This document shows positions 24,935 to 39,000 of a stretch of 64,000 nucleotides of DNA, one piece after another. How positions within the stretch are numbered: position 1 is the stretch's first letter; each line of letters begins with the position of its first letter. The notes under the pieces are model-generated. The model searched no databases. It had not been told where the DNA came from and worked only from the letters and a program-made list of their open reading frames with translations. Made by a program: the position numbers and the translations under genes. The DNA is from Ecdyonurus torrentis (lineage: Eukaryota > Arthropoda > Insecta > Ephemeroptera > Heptageniidae). Location: assembly GCA_949318235.1 (NCBI GenBank), contig OX439137.1:13653291-13717290 (forward strand), written 5' to 3'.

Positions 24935-27900
24935 CTATAGGCCCCCATATTCCCTTATTCTTCTGCCTTATGAATACATAGAACTCACCTACTGAATTTC
25001 TTCCAATATATATCTCTAGTCCTTGTAAAAAAATATCTTTGTAATATACAAGAATATAACAAAGGAGTTAATATTTTGTCATAAAAAGTGAGTGTTTTAT
25101 CGAAAGTGTATTTTACAGTTTTGGCTTAAAATTTTATGCCATCTTTTTAACACATTAAGAATTACATAAATAAAAAGCACTTGTGGTTTGGAAAAAGTTT
25201 TGAATTTAATGACAAAATTAACTCTGTATCAGAAGGACAAAGAGCTCTAATAATTTAATTTAATACACTTTTTTTTTCTTCACATTTTGCATTTTAATCT
25301 AAATTTCTCCCATTATGATACGTATTTATTTATTTTTCCCCATTCCTCTAAATTTTAAATACAACTTGTGTATAATGCATTTTTAATATAGATATTTAGT
25401 TTTTTATTTGTATTTTTATCAGCATTTTAGTTATCAGTACAAAAATAATAGGAAAAAAATCAAAGCAAAGGAGATTGAGCTCTTTGTTTTTTGTTTTTTT
25501 TAAAGAATTTAAATAAAATTATTATAATATCTGAATATGAACCCTATGTGTTTCAGCAGGGAATTTTTACACTAAAAATAAATGTATATTATACTGAAAA
25601 ATTTGTATACAGAATAGATTTTTTTAATAAAAATAAATATTGCATAAATACAATGCACAGATCTGAATGAAAGTATGTATACTTCTCCTTTTTATTAAAA
25701 CATTTATGGTTATAAAAAGGAATTAAGTGAAGAGAACTAGTTAACAGAGGAACAAAATAATTAATGCACATCATATGGAAAATAATGACAAAAAAAAAAA
25801 AAATCATTCGATGTGATATTAACTGCAGGTTTTGGGCAGCAATGTTTCCTTTAATTTATAATTTGAACCTAAATGTTAATATAATATTAGGCTTGTTTAT
25901 AAACTCTGTTTTTTTGGTGACCTCTGAAAAAAAAAAAAAAAAAAAAAAAAAGAGAAGATAATCTCTTAATGTTTTTTGAAATGGGATGGTGCATTTTTTG
26001 GGCACAAGAAAGCAGGTTACAAAAAAGCCTATTAACTAGCATTTTCAATTAAAAAAAAAAAGTTTCAAAATATTCAGATCTGTACACTGCCCTTTTTCAA
26101 ATTAAATAATTATGTATTATATACTTATAGAAACCCCACCTTTATAATGTTTCTAAATGTTTCTGTAAATACACGAAAAATAATTTAATAATAATAAATA
26201 TGGGTTAAATCACCAAAGAAAGACTTTTCTGCAATCACACGAAGATTGAAAAATGAAATAAACATTTGTAAACTTTTGAATGTTATATATAAATGCTAAA
26301 CTGTATGTACACATTACAATTTAAAAGTTACTGCAAAATACACATAAATTTATAACCCCTTAATATGTGATAGAATATATCCCCAATTATAAAAGATAGT
26401 TGATCTTTTATTATATATAAATGAAAAATATTTTATTTTATCCAAAAAAATGAAACTGAAAAATATAATATATAAAAATAAAAGTGAATAAAAAAAGTTT
26501 GTAAGAATAAATTAATTTTTATCTAGAGGTTGTGAGTGATTTTTTTCTAGGAAATTTTTTGTCATTTTATCAAATTGAAGTAAAATTTTATATCACAAGA
26601 GCATATTCTGCTAATTTCTTGTATTTAGTACAATGTTAATACAAAGGTGCTAATAGAAAAAAAAATAAAGTAATAATAATAAAATCAATAGAGAATATGT
26701 CTTTTCATGATTTTTTTTATTTAAAAAATAGATAAAATGAAATGACAAATAATTTATGAATAAAATTATATGATGTCAATACTAAAAATACTAAATCAGA
26801 AAAAAAAGGCTCAATAAAAAATTAATAACATTGTTATGTAAGTATATAACTAAAAAAATTTAATTACTATGATAAATGGCATCAATTAATTTTCTGATTT
26901 GTTTGAAATTGTGTGAGTGTTTAACTTCATTAATATAGCAAATGAATATAGAGATGTAATTTTAAATCAAGACTCTGTTTTTAATGAAATATAATAATAG
27001 AGTATGACCTATATAATGCATATGTTATTTGCTTTATAAAATTTTATACAAATAACAAGAAAGGCGCTATATCATATTATTTAATCCCGTTATTAATAAT
27101 ATGTGCTAGTATTTTTTATTTTTTTTTTTTTTTGCTTTCCATCATAGTGTAAACTGTATGTGTGAGTGTATAATACAATTTAATATAAGACTGATTGATA
27201 TTCACTCTATATTATATAGACACCATATAACAAATTATGGAGTCTATATGTTATGGCTATATCGAATGGCAATCAATCATATTGTAGTTGTTTTATTATT
27301 CTCAAACTGGAGCAAATTAACTTTCCAAATTAATTTAATATGTTATTCTTAATTTTTACTAATAATTTAACAGTCATAAAATTATTTTAGTTTGTTTATT
27401 CTTCTCCCCTTTTTTTGCAGGTGCATTATTTTTGAATTTCAGTTATAATTGTCTATTTTGCACAAAAACAAAAAAATATACTGTGATATTTTTTCTTCTT
27501 ATTTTTGTTTATGTTACAAAATATTTTCTTTTTTTATCTGGTATTCTCGAAAATAATAATTTTTAACATATTATATAGGCCTAATTCAAAATGGTTTGTG
27601 GTGAAGTGATTAAGATAAATTTTATTCAATAATAAATGCATGGATGAAGTGAGAAATTGTGGTTAAATATTGAAATAAACTCTTATAAAAGAATGAACAA
27701 AAACATATAAGTTGTTCACTTGTTTTTTATAATGAGGTGGAATGAACATCATTAGAGATAAGATTTTAACACAAGTCAATCCAAATGTATTGGCCTGTGC
27801 TCATGATTCATTTTGAAGGAGATATAATGTATTAAGAAACAGCATAAAGTTTTTTTTTTTTTTTTCTGTCATCTAAAATCTATTATAATTTTCTTCTTCG

Positions 27901-28529
27901 TTTAAAACGATCATTCCCCATTGGTGTTAGAAATGTATTAGAATGTGCATGAGGAATATTACCATTTTACTAAAATATGATTAATTATAAGTAATATATA
28001 ATTGAATATTAATTGCCACCTATAGTTTATGTAACCAAAGCTTGTATAAGTTTTATTATGTACCTATACCAACCTATATATATAATTATTATTATTATGA
28101 ATGCATTTTTATTTTGTGTAAAGATTTGACTGAAAAAATTCTTTCAAATATATTTAAAAAAAAATACACAGGGTCAATTAAAAGTATTCTGTGTTTAATT
28201 AACATTATTGCTTACCAATTTATTATTGTTATTATTTGTGCACACCCAATAATTTTTAAGTCATACGTAAACCTAGTCCAGGAACAGTTTCATACAATTA
28301 TATATTATATTTAATTGAAAATTACTCCATGCACTTACATGCTATTTAATAGAATATTGTATACTTTCAAAAATAAAACAAATTTTACTGTGTGACAAAA
28401 ACATTTTTTTCCCCGTACAATATTTGCAAATTATAATTTTTTTTTTATATAGTGATGTGTAGTATCTCAGGCAATAAAATTTTATTTCAATTTGCAATTA
28501 TTTTAAGCAAGTATATAGCTGGAAATCAA

Positions 28530-28670
28530 AGCAAACTATATTAACAGTTTCCCTTAAAGTTAAGAAGAATTCATAATAATGGATAAAAAAAAGTTGAAGT
28601 TTCTTCAATAACAACAATATTTTTGTTGTTGATATTATTTATAGCAGAAGCTGTTAATATAGTTTGCTTT
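28530..28670. repeat. Stem-loop with 20-bp perfect arms
   Basis: AAAGCAAACTATATTAACAG (28530-28549) is mirrored exactly by CTGTTAATATAGTTTGCTTT (28651-28670), with a loop of about 100 bases that has its own weaker pairing. Confidence 0.7.
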
Positions 28671-28788
28671 ACTTGCAACAAGCTTTAAACAAGAGCATTG
28701 TAGCTTCATTTATAAATGTGTTTTAATAATGGCTATGTACCTCTAAACTTAAAGAAAATGATATTGATGCTAAATTGGAAAAATTGTG

Positions 28789-28940
28789 TATTGACTAATA
28801 AAAGAAGCAACTGTTTTTATGCCAACTTTAAGCAACTTCGTTTCTATGTACTGCACTTGCATATAATGTTGAAATGGAAGTGGATGTGAGCGAAATCACT
28901 TAAGTCATTCTCAAACCAGTTGTTTCTTTACTAAACAATA
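28789..28940. repeat. Foldback MITE family C, copy 2
   Basis: TATTGACTAATAAAAGAAGC at the left end and CTAAACAATA at the right, more decayed than the copies at 11565 and 39283. Confidence 0.7.
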
Positions 28941-30324
28941 AAAACAAAACAAAGCTGGCGTTGCCTTTCCCCCCCAACTTTCAGTAAATTATTTTCCCCA
29001 TAATTTCACTGTCTTAGAGAAGTAAACCAAATTAATCATTGGCAGGCCCAATGATTGTAATTTCTGCAAAATTTTGTAATATTAATTTGTTATCTTTCAA
29101 TTAACTAAATAATTCTCCACCCAGTTTAATGTTTAAAAGGTAAACAATATGTCATACTTTCCCTCTCAAAATACTATTGATTTTATTATTTTAATAAAGG
29201 GTGTGCCTATAAATATAATTACTGATGCTATGTAGTGTGTTTTAGGTATGTATTAAAACATTTTAAAATATAAACTGCATTTTCCTTTTACTTCCTACTT
29301 TAACAATGTACCTTTTTTTAGAATTTTAAAATTTAAGAAAATAGGCAATTGTTGTAATAAAGATGGTAACACTTTTTTTTTTTTTGAATAATTTATTGAA
29401 CATAAGGAGTGTATGATACATAAGTTAGAAAGAACTAAAAAAGAAATGTCTTGGTCATTTAATTCATGTGCATCAATAAGTAAATCCTAAAATAACTATA
29501 ATGCTGAGAAAAATTTGCTGTGCACATTTTTTTTTTAATCAATAAGTTGTGATTTCTACAAAATGTATTAGAAGCTAGAAAACCTCTAGCTTTAAAGAAA
29601 TTTTTATTTTTAGATTATTTATAATCTACATTATATTATAGGTCTACTAATAATTACATTTTAATTAAAAAAAAAAATAAAGACATAATGAATTTGTAAG
29701 AAATAGACAGTATTATACAATTTTTGATAAGACTTATACAATAATGAATTGACTATAATACGAAAATAATTATAATAATAAAGCATTATAAATATGTACA
29801 AAAATTGGAATATTATATATTTTTTAAAATAAACCATTACTATACCTTGGGTATGCCTTGTATATTTATATATATAAAAAAATAATAGTACCTTACATAA
29901 TTAATTAAAAAAAAGGTATATAGGTTGCATTAACAGCACAGACTGCATATTTAAAAAAAAAAAAAGTTTAAAACCAAGACTAAAAAAAAAAAAAAAAAAA
30001 AGATGATGCTAATTGAACTAATTACATTACTGCTAGTAGACAAATTTTGCACTGTCAAAAATCAAAGAATATTGTTAGTCCTTGCAAATCAATAAATAAG
30101 AATGAAGTATTTTGTTTATGTAAAAATTTCCTGCAGGTATTTACTGTGTAATATATTTTTATGATGCCTAGTTTAATGTTTATTTAAAAAACATTTTCAC
30201 TCAAATGCTAGAATATAAGAAAAAACTGCAACAATTGCCTGTGTAGTGGTGCAAAAGAGCTACATAGTATTATTTGCTATAATGATTTAACAGTAATGTA
30301 TGGGAACAATGTTGAAGTAGTTAA

Positions 30325-30690
30325 ATTATGATTATGGTATTTGCTCACCCTCTTGTTTGAGGGTCTCTCAATCTCAATGCGAGACATCAGGGGTTCTGTT
30401 CCGTTAGGCTTTACGAGAAAGTTGGTATCGAGAAAGGGGGCGTGGCTCACAAGTTCTCTATTATAAAGAAAGTACTGAGTTTCTCGTGAGTACTTATGGA
30501 ACAGACCCCCTGTTCGGGTTGGTTTGAAACTTAGCGACAAAGGTCAGCACATTTAGTGTTCATAAAATCGTGTTTGAAGGTGTTAGACCTACCAGGGGCT
30601 GTGAAATGAGCTTCGAACAAGAGCATTTAAAATACATTGAACCTTATGGCACTCTCAATGTTTAAAAAAAAAAAATAATAATAATAATAA
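30325..30690 (+). repeat. SINE-like dispersed repeat, copy 2
   Basis: It matches 10026-10400 but without the MITE insertion. It begins TTATGGTATTTGCTCACCCT, contains ACCTACCAGGGGCTGTG, and ends in poly-A followed by (AAT)n, as expected for a retroposed sequence. Confidence 0.6.
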
Positions 30691-31062
30691 TAAATAAATA
30701 AAATCAACACGAGGGCAAGGCAATACCATTTATATGGTAAATGTACTAGTGATCAGCAGGAAGCAATTATAGGCAGATAGGGATTTTTGTTCACTTTTGT
30801 TGTAAATTTGCTGGGTCAATTTTCATTGCAGAATGCAGACTGTGTAAAATCTGCTGATAACTATTAAAATTGCCACATACACTAATCTAGCCACTAAATT
30901 TGATATTTGAACATCAAAGATATCTAAGACTTTTTGTAAAAAATAAAGGATTTAAACTAATTTTTACTGACAAAAGAAAATCAATTAATGAATATGGTAT
31001 TTTTTGATTACTATAAAGTTGCTTAGAGTTTAAATTATAAACCAAGAGAAAATAATGCAAGA

Positions 31063-31998
31063 TTACACTGGAAGTGTTGGTACCTCAAATAGATCTGAAA
31101 TACCTTCAGATTCTGATAAACTGAACAAGTAGTCACGATCAGTTGCTGGTGGGCTTAGAGGTTGCAGTGGCCATTTGGTACAATCTGAGACAAGATCATC
31201 AAACATCTGCTGCATATCTGCAGTTGATGAAGCTAGTGGATCATCATTTTCAAGATTATCAGGAATAACAATTTCAGCTTCTTCTTCCTCTTCTTCAGCC
31301 TTCCCTTTACCCTTACGTGTTTGTTTTTTGCGAAGTACAGGTGTAACCTTTGCCTTCTTTGAAGGTTTTTCATCCTCACTTTCTTCTGCCTTTTGACGCT
31401 TCTGTGCTCGGAGAATTGGTTCTTCCAAAGATTTAGCTTGATCAACAAGTGATACATTAATAGGAGCAGTCTGTGACTTAAGAGTCATCTGGTAACCATT
31501 TCTTTCGGAATGATTGGTACGAGGTACAGACAGTTGGCTACCAGTTGGAGCATGCACAGCAAGGAGTATTCCATCTGGATAGAGGTTTGCTACGTCTGGA
31601 GAACTAATATAACCAAGAGGACGATTAGAGAACTCATCTTTGATATTTCGAATACTCTGCTGAATCCACTGTTTATGTTGATCAAGTAGTTTTTCATAGT
31701 CCTCTAAAAGACGTAGTTCTTCTTTGATGATGACCAATGTCTCAGCAAATTCTTGGTTGTTTGAACTAGGATTGCCTCCTTTCCATTGGATGCTGTTCTT
31801 ACTTTTCTTTTCAATTAACCCAATGCCTTCAAGAACATTAGTAATATCGTAGATTCTTCTTTTTTGCCTGACAGCTAAAATATCTGCAGCAACTTTAAGA
31901 TCTAGAACACCATCTGTCGCTTCTTGAAGAAGTTGAACGAAACGGGTCGTCAAAAGTCCTAATGATTTTTCAAATCGACTTGGCATTGCTTCCGACAT
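31063..31998 (-). CDS. E2F4/5-type transcription factor, intronless coding region
   Basis: A single 311-residue ORF. The winged-helix DNA-binding domain (about residues 8-75) has RFEKSLGLLTTRFVQLL, the recognition helix RQKRRIYDITNVLEGIGLI and NSIQWKG. A leucine-rich dimerisation and marked-box region follows (about 85-190; GYISSPDVANLYPDGILLAV). Then come a Lys/Glu-rich low-complexity stretch and a C-terminal pocket-protein-binding motif (DRDYLFSLSESEGISDLFEV). This order is that of E2F4/E2F5, regulators of cell-cycle genes bound by p130/p107/RB. Neighbouring genes have many introns, while this coding region has none. A 70-bp intron is predicted in the 5' UTR, so it may still be the native locus rather than a recent retrocopy. 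Confidence 0.95.
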   Translation of the reverse strand: MSEAMPSRFEKSLGLLTTRFVQLLQEATDGVLDLKVAADILAVRQKRRIYDITNVLEGIGLIEKKSKNSIQWKGGNPSSNNQEFAETLVIIKEELRLLEDYEKLLDQHKQWIQQSIRNIKDEFSNRPLGYISSPDVANLYPDGILLAVHAPTGSQLSVPRTNHSERNGYQMTLKSQTAPINVSLVDQAKSLEEPILRAQKRQKAEESEDEKPSKKAKVTPVLRKKQTRKGKGKAEEEEEEAEIVIPDNLENDDPLASSTADMQQMFDDLVSDCTKWPLQPLSPPATDRDYLFSLSESEGISDLFEVPTLPV

Positions 31999-32184
31999 TT
32001 TAACTTTTTAATTATTATTTACTTCTTGGCAAGGTGATAAATAATTGAATAAAAACTCACAATAACACTTAAAAAATGGTGATTTCCTAAAACCTGAACG
32101 TTCAGCTAAATGCAGGTAGTGGATGACCAGTGGGGTGACGCGGTGTATAACAATATCGTAACCTCGGAAAAATGTTGATGTTAT

Positions 32185-32254
32185 CTGTAATAAAAATATA
32201 CAATATAGCTTCTAAATAAATTAAAGAAACTTTTTAATTCAAAATTATACTTAC
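32185..32254 (-). other. Predicted 5' UTR intron of the E2F gene
   Basis: On the minus strand a donor GTTTAT|GTAAGTATA and an acceptor TTTTTATTACAG|ATAAC bracket 70 bases, about 190 bases upstream of the E2F start codon. Confidence 0.5.
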
Positions 32255-33005
32255 ATAAACACACAGCTATTAACAAATGAGTTAAATTTACTGAAAATTC
32301 TAAAAAACGTTCGGCGCCATTCACGTTATAAACAAGAGTCAGGCTGGCCAACCAAATATTTAAATTTTAAAAAAGAAAATCATTACACTTTTTCTTTTTG
32401 AAATTTAAATTCTATAGGGTCTTTCTGGAAATTAAATTATTTGCTTAAAAACTGCATTTGATATTTCTAATACTGTTTAATTCAATTATGCCGTATTTAA
32501 TTTAGGTTGGCTAAAAATTGCACAAAACTTCAAAATCCTTATCTTCATCACATAAGAAAGAGTATTTTTAATTCACTTTTTTATAATTTTAGGCACTATA
32601 TGATGTCGATACACTACGATATAATTTATTTTATTTCATATATATGTAAAAAATTGCAAAGAAAACTTCATGGCATTGAATGATTGAACCCGCACAACGG
32701 GCGGCATAAAAGGTTCATATTATAGCAATTTTATTGTTAACAAAATCTAACTTTAACCAGATCCGACTATTTCTAAATAAATGTAAGCTTATTTATTTTA
32801 TTTTTCATTTCATATGTAAGAATAAACATGCAAGTTTGACCTCGTTCATTATATAAGAGTGCCTCAATATATATTGGAGTTTTAATTTAAAATTTTAGCA
32901 CCTATACATATTGCACAGAATCTGTTTGTTGAAATAAAAGTATAAATTTTGTATAAAAGAGTTTATATATATTGTTAACATTTTACATTTTGTACGTATA
33001 ACAAT

Positions 33006-36000
33006 TTAAAACTTCGAAGATTTCTTTTCTAGTTCGAGTAGTTTTTGCAAACATTTTGTTACCGCAGCCATGTCTGCTCTTTCACTAGAAGATTTAGCCA
33101 CAGCACCAATAAATGCACCAAATACCTTAGTCTTTCCTGCCAAAAATTGATGAACCTGTAAATAAATTTTAAAAATGAGGTTTAAGTATCATTGGCATGA
33201 CACATGGCACTTAAATTTACACGTCATGTGAATGATACACAAGTTTTCATTGCTATCCATAAAAGATATAGGCCATATATTATCTTATTTGTATATACAT
33301 ATAGTGAAACTTTTGTTTTATTAACCAAAATGCTTACAAAACACTGAAATAACAAAATAAGTGACAGGCCTATACTTACAAGTTTAGGATTTTGTTGCAA
33401 TGCTTGCTTGCAAAGATTTTCAATGGCCTCAGGTTCATTTATTTGTTGCCATCCTCTTTCAATAACTATCTGCAAATAATATTGAATTATAAAAATAAGG
33501 TGGGGGTGTGACAAAATATATTTTGCTACTTTGTTTTTAATAAAGAATATATAGGCCTAAATTATATTTTATTTCATACTTCAGATGGCAAGGATGATTC
33601 TCCGTCAACTAATTCTTGCAATATTTTACGAGCAATGAGTAAGTTAATAGTGCCTTCTTGTAGTAAATCTGACAAGTTTCCCAACTGACTTGTTGTTACA
33701 CAGCTGCAAAATAAAAACGCATGACATTAAATTATTAAGAGGTATAAGGAATAACATACATTTTCTGAGACCTTTTTTTTAGTATCACATATTATTCAAT
33801 AACATTAACAAAGACAACATTTTCTTGATTAAATTACTTTCTATGACATTGGTGTTATTCATAAACACTAATGATGTTCGTAAACCCTGTTTATCATGCC
33901 CCAAACCACAAAAAAATGACGATTACCTAATGCTTTTTAAATGGAATTGCGGATTTTTTTGAAGCAAGGGAACAGGGTTTATGAACAGCATTATTGAAAC
34001 TGTACTTTGGTCTGAAAAAAATGCAAGAGAGTGTGACTTACAACTTGTGCTACTAGTTATAGTTTACCAAAAGAAGTGGAATGACAAAAATAAAAGGAAA
34101 TGCTCTAGACACCAAGCTATAATGGATATATTCTACTTACCACTCATCTATATGTATTTTACTCTTATTAAGAAATGTAATAAGTTCCTGGAGAATTAAA
34201 TTGACTACAAGTCTGGCATCTCTCTTAATTTCTTCATTTGATGCCATTATATCAGTAAAGAAGTTTAACAAGATGTCTTCATTCTGGAGGGAGAAAAAAA
34301 CATTATAATCTCTATACATTCATAGTTTCTTAAGGAATTCTTTAGGGGAATCTTGTCACTATGGCAAGGCCCTTGCAAGTATTTTTCTAACTTTTTCTTT
34401 CAAATTTATCTCAAATTAAATTAAATTATTTATTTATTAAACACCAAGGTGTACTTATACATATTTATATAGGTCTACATTTTTGCATATTGACTTAATG
34501 ATAGGGTCCGAGATGGACAATGAAGTAAGTGGTACCTAGTACATAGGCCACTACATAATACACATACACATTTATCATTACACTCGTGATATTCTTTAAT
34601 TTGACAGATTACATGGTGGAAACCATGCACTGCATAACGGGTAAAAACATGCCTGTCTGTACAGTTTGGGCCTTTCCACCCATTAAAATAACAAAATAAC
34701 AGTGGGGGATAAATTTTGTTTTGCAGCTACTCTATAGATTTTTTTAAAATGTCCATCACTTTTGTTGTAAAATAGAAGAAAGAAAAAATCGTTTCGTAAA
34801 TAATAATAAAAAGAAGAATATAGTTTTACAAATATTTACCACTAATGCAATAGCCGATTCAAGACTAATGTTATAATCTCTTTTTAATCTTTGCCTTGTA
34901 GATTCTGGGAGTTCTGGGAGACTTTTGTGTAACTGTGGCACATTAACTAAGTCACTAGAAGAGCTTGATCCGTTTACATTGAGTCTCAAAGGCGGTAAAT
35001 TTGGTTCAGGCATAAATCTGTAATCCTAACAAAAAACACAATTTGAGCATTGAATTAAAAAACAATTGTAAAGGTAACATGATACATACATGTATGTAGT
35101 ACCTTTCACATTTTATACTAGCAAACAACTCTGTGTTTCTGTTTTGATTTAACAAGGGACATTTTTTTTTTCAGTTAGAAATTTTCTGTGTTAAAGTTTT
35201 TACTATAGATTACTGAGGTTTATTAATATCTTTAAAGTAAATCAAAACAGGACCACAAAGCCATCTCTGGATTAGTTTATTTCCTCACTAAACTCAGTTT
35301 TTCTTAAGTTCTATTACTCAACTTAATTACACATGTTTACCTGTTTTTCTTCTTTATCTCGCATAGATACAGTTGATTTACTATTAGCATCATACGATCT
35401 AGTCTCTGAAATTATTTTTCCCCCAGCCTGAACTAACTTTAGTTGTCTGCTTATTTCTGAAGTGATTGCATTAGCTACACCTCTAACACTTCCTATGTTT
35501 TTTATTTCAGTCCTAGGGCCTGGGATATTTGAATCTTTTCTTTGGATCGAAACGTTGGCATCTACTCTGAGAGCTCCCTCTGAAATATGCATATGAAAAA
35601 TAATATAAACATGAGGGAAGAAACATTGCAGTTGATGTGTACAGCTCTGGCCACTAGTTTGAGAATGAGGCAGCGACGGCCACAGCCTTTTCTCGTATAG
35701 ATAGCATAGCATGGTTATACAGGTTGCCTCTACAAATCGTTCTCAAACTAGTAGCCAGAGCTGTACAATGTTTAAAAATAAAATTTTAATAGAAAATAGT
35801 AGGAGAGAGGGTAGAGCATGTTGAATTGAAAATAAATAAAACGCAAATAGCCTCTAATTTATCTACATTAGTTAATTAGGAATTGCTTTAAATTTTTTAA
35901 CATGAAAATAATAGGTCAATTATAAGCTATTTTTCTCTAATTTAGCTTCCCTTATCTTATAATTCAATAAAAAAATAAAAACAAAAAATAAATATATAAT

Positions 36001-39000
36001 AAAAAAAATAAAAAATAAATACTATTTATACTTACCCCCGTAAGCTGCGACACTAACCCCCGTAAGCTGCGACGCTAACTAACTAGTTAAACCGTAGTTA
36101 AATTGTTATTTTGATTGTTGCAACAATTAAAAAAAGATAACTAAGGTTTAACTAGAGGTTGCAGCTTACAGCCATTACTAACTAGTTAAACCGTAGTTAA
36201 CTTGTTATATTGATTGTTGCAACAATTAAAAAAAGATAACTAAGGTTTAACTAAGGGCTGTAAGCTGCAACCTCTAGTTAAACCTTAGTTATCTTTTTTT
36301 AATTGTTGCAACAATCAAAATAACAACTTAACTACGGTTTAACTAGTTAGTTAGCGTTGCAGCTTACGGGGGTTAGTGATTATTATTAATCAATAATTAC
36401 CATTACTTATTATGCAAGTAAAAAAAAAAAAAAAAAAGAAAGATTTAAAATAAAAAGTTTAGGCCTATATAAAAACTAATTTAGTACTATAAAATTAAAG
36501 GCATAGAACACGTTAAAAAAAAACTTGTCTAATATCCTAAGATACCTAAATATCAATGTTGATTTGGCCGGAGTCATTGATTTCTAATTTATTTTCCATT
36601 TACGAAATGGCAGATGCGGGTTTATGACGTCACAGCTCATAAACCCGCATCTTAATTGAAAAATAAATTAGAAATCAATGACTTCGGCCAAATCAACGTT
36701 GATATTTAGGTATGTAAGGATATTAGACAAGATTTTTTGTTCAAGGTGTTCTACGCCTTTAAGGAATTCAAACCATAGTCGTAAGGTTGATATAAAAGAA
36801 AAGGACAGAGGAAACCAGAAAGGGCCGGGGGGGGGGGGGGGGGGGGGGGGGAGACCAATGCAATTTACCTTCCATTTTACAAGAACAGGTTCCTAATCTT
36901 TGAAGTACAAGAATAAGTTCTTTGACTAACGCTGCAGCTTCTTCTCCATCACTTAGATCTGGGTCAAACACTAGTTCCATCAAAGGGACGCCAGCTCGAT
37001 TTAAATCCACTAAGCTCCTAAAATAATTGAATTAGTGAATAAAAAATATTTTTATTTGCATATTTTATAAAAGGGAAGACTAGGGATACTAACAGATGCT
37101 TTACCATGATAAGTCTGTACAAATATTTACATGTTAACTGTGCAATCAAGATCTTCATGTGGACTTAATTATGAAAGGCACAATAAGCTTGTTTACCTAT
37201 TTTGATCCTTTGATACTATGAACTTCCACAATATTTAGAAGAGTATGCTAATTTTAGTATATTATTATCAATTTAAGAGATTTTTATGTAAAATAAAAAT
37301 AGTAATAATAAAAATAGTGAGATGTATTAAAGAATTTGCAACCTTACCTTGCTTCTACTTCATCGTGTAATGATTTGCCACTATCCTGTTCTAATTGTAA
37401 TTGCCTTAATTTTGACGTTTTTGTGTAAGGCTTTTTATGTACACCAGGTGTAAATATTTGAAATTGAAGATATCCCTCATTGGCTAATGCTGCTCTTTGC
37501 TGTGTTATCTGATATCCTGCCTAAAGTTTAATAGACTATTATTTTATTTGTTTCATTAGTACTGTAGAAGATCAATAAACAGTACTTCAACTTCATATAC
37601 TTACTGGTAAGTCAGCATAAAAATAATGTTTTCGATCAAATGTAGACACCTGGTTTATTTTGCAATTAAGTGCTAAAGCAGTTAAAACTCCAGCTTCAAC
37701 ACATCTAATGTTCAGTACCTGAAGAAATATCAAAAAAGTTTATCTTCAATCATCTTAAAGCTCAAGACAGCGGTCGTTTCTTATCACAATTTTTATCCCA
37801 CCCCTGCGATAGCGTCCATAAAGTTAGCATTGTCCAAACTTTATTGCTGCGAAACAAAATCACTAACCAATGACCGCTGTCCTAGGCTTAACACTCCCTA
37901 AATTGACATGATAAAACATAAAAATATGATTTAACATTACAGCTATGCAAATTTTAGGAGCATACATTAAAACCAGCTCATTCAACCTTTGACTTATTGT
38001 AAATACTTTTGCTTGGACATTTTAATCAAGATTATGGGATTTCAAATTTATTTTTCTTAGCATTAAATTATTAATTAGAGAAATAATAACCTACAACATA
38101 TAACTTTTTTTTTTGTTGCAATAAAACAAAGAACATTACATATGCACACCCCTAGACAAAAGTTTTCAAACGGGGCTGCGACAGCAGCGTTTTCTCATAA
38201 CAAAAGCATAGTGTGGTTGCGGGTTGCCTATATACAAATTGTTTGGAAAATTTTCTCCAGAGTTGTACATACACACGTGTATCTCACAGTTTTATCATAA
38301 GTGAATTCAATCCATTTTGATTTAGATGTATTATCAAAGGAAATAGAAGTGAAACCCACAAACATTTGAACATGCTGAAATCTGTAGCTAGGAGAAAATC
38401 TTAATGGCACGGCTAACACAAATATGTACTTTTCGTGTAATATGTTGTGTTGTGCAATACGACAGTAGAGCTCTAAGCAACTAAGGAAGAGGCCATTGCC
38501 CTAGAAACGTTAAAATCAATGCTTGTGTTAAAGTTAGCCGTACTATCAAGATCTTCACTAGCTGCGGACTTCATCATGGTTAGACGCTTGTTGGTTTCTG
38601 TATTCTTTCTTTTGATAGTTTTAATATATGAGCTCAATTTGCATGTGCATTATGCATAAACCAGCACAAAATGAAAACTTGAACTTACAGGTAGGGTTCC
38701 AGGAATAGCAGCATCAAAATACGAAACACTATTATTGATTGGGCTGCCAAATTCAGTTCCAGCTCCAGAGAACAGCTTTGACTCGGATGCAATTTGGGCA
38801 TGAATTTCTAATCCAACAACACTCTTCCATTCCGACCTGAATAATTAAAAAAACACAAATGAAAGTAAAACATAGGTAGCAATAATAATAAAAGGTGACA
38901 CACATGTGTATTTTTTTTTTTTGTAACAGATATGTAAGTTCCATCATGTGACAACACTGCATGGTCAGAGGTCAGATAGGTAAAGGGCACCAGCATACAG

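Larger units (their letters stand above)
24935..31062. other. AT-rich convergent spacer and 3' UTRs
   Basis: This lies between the ARHGAP1 stop and the E2F stop on the opposite strand. It probably holds the 3' UTRs of both. It contains many poly-A/T runs, a 20-bp inverted repeat, one family C foldback and one SINE-like repeat. I found no protein gene; the short ORFs are low-complexity and have no recognisable similarity. Confidence 0.6.

Noticed and set aside
28042..28314. 90-codon ORF in the ARHGAP1-E2F spacer
   Set aside because: Tyr/Ile-rich translation of AT-rich DNA; typical of random sequence.
30325..30690. tRNA-derived SINE with A and B boxes
   Set aside because: A TGTTCGAAGC word on the minus strand resembles box B, but no box A at proper spacing was found; called only SINE-like.
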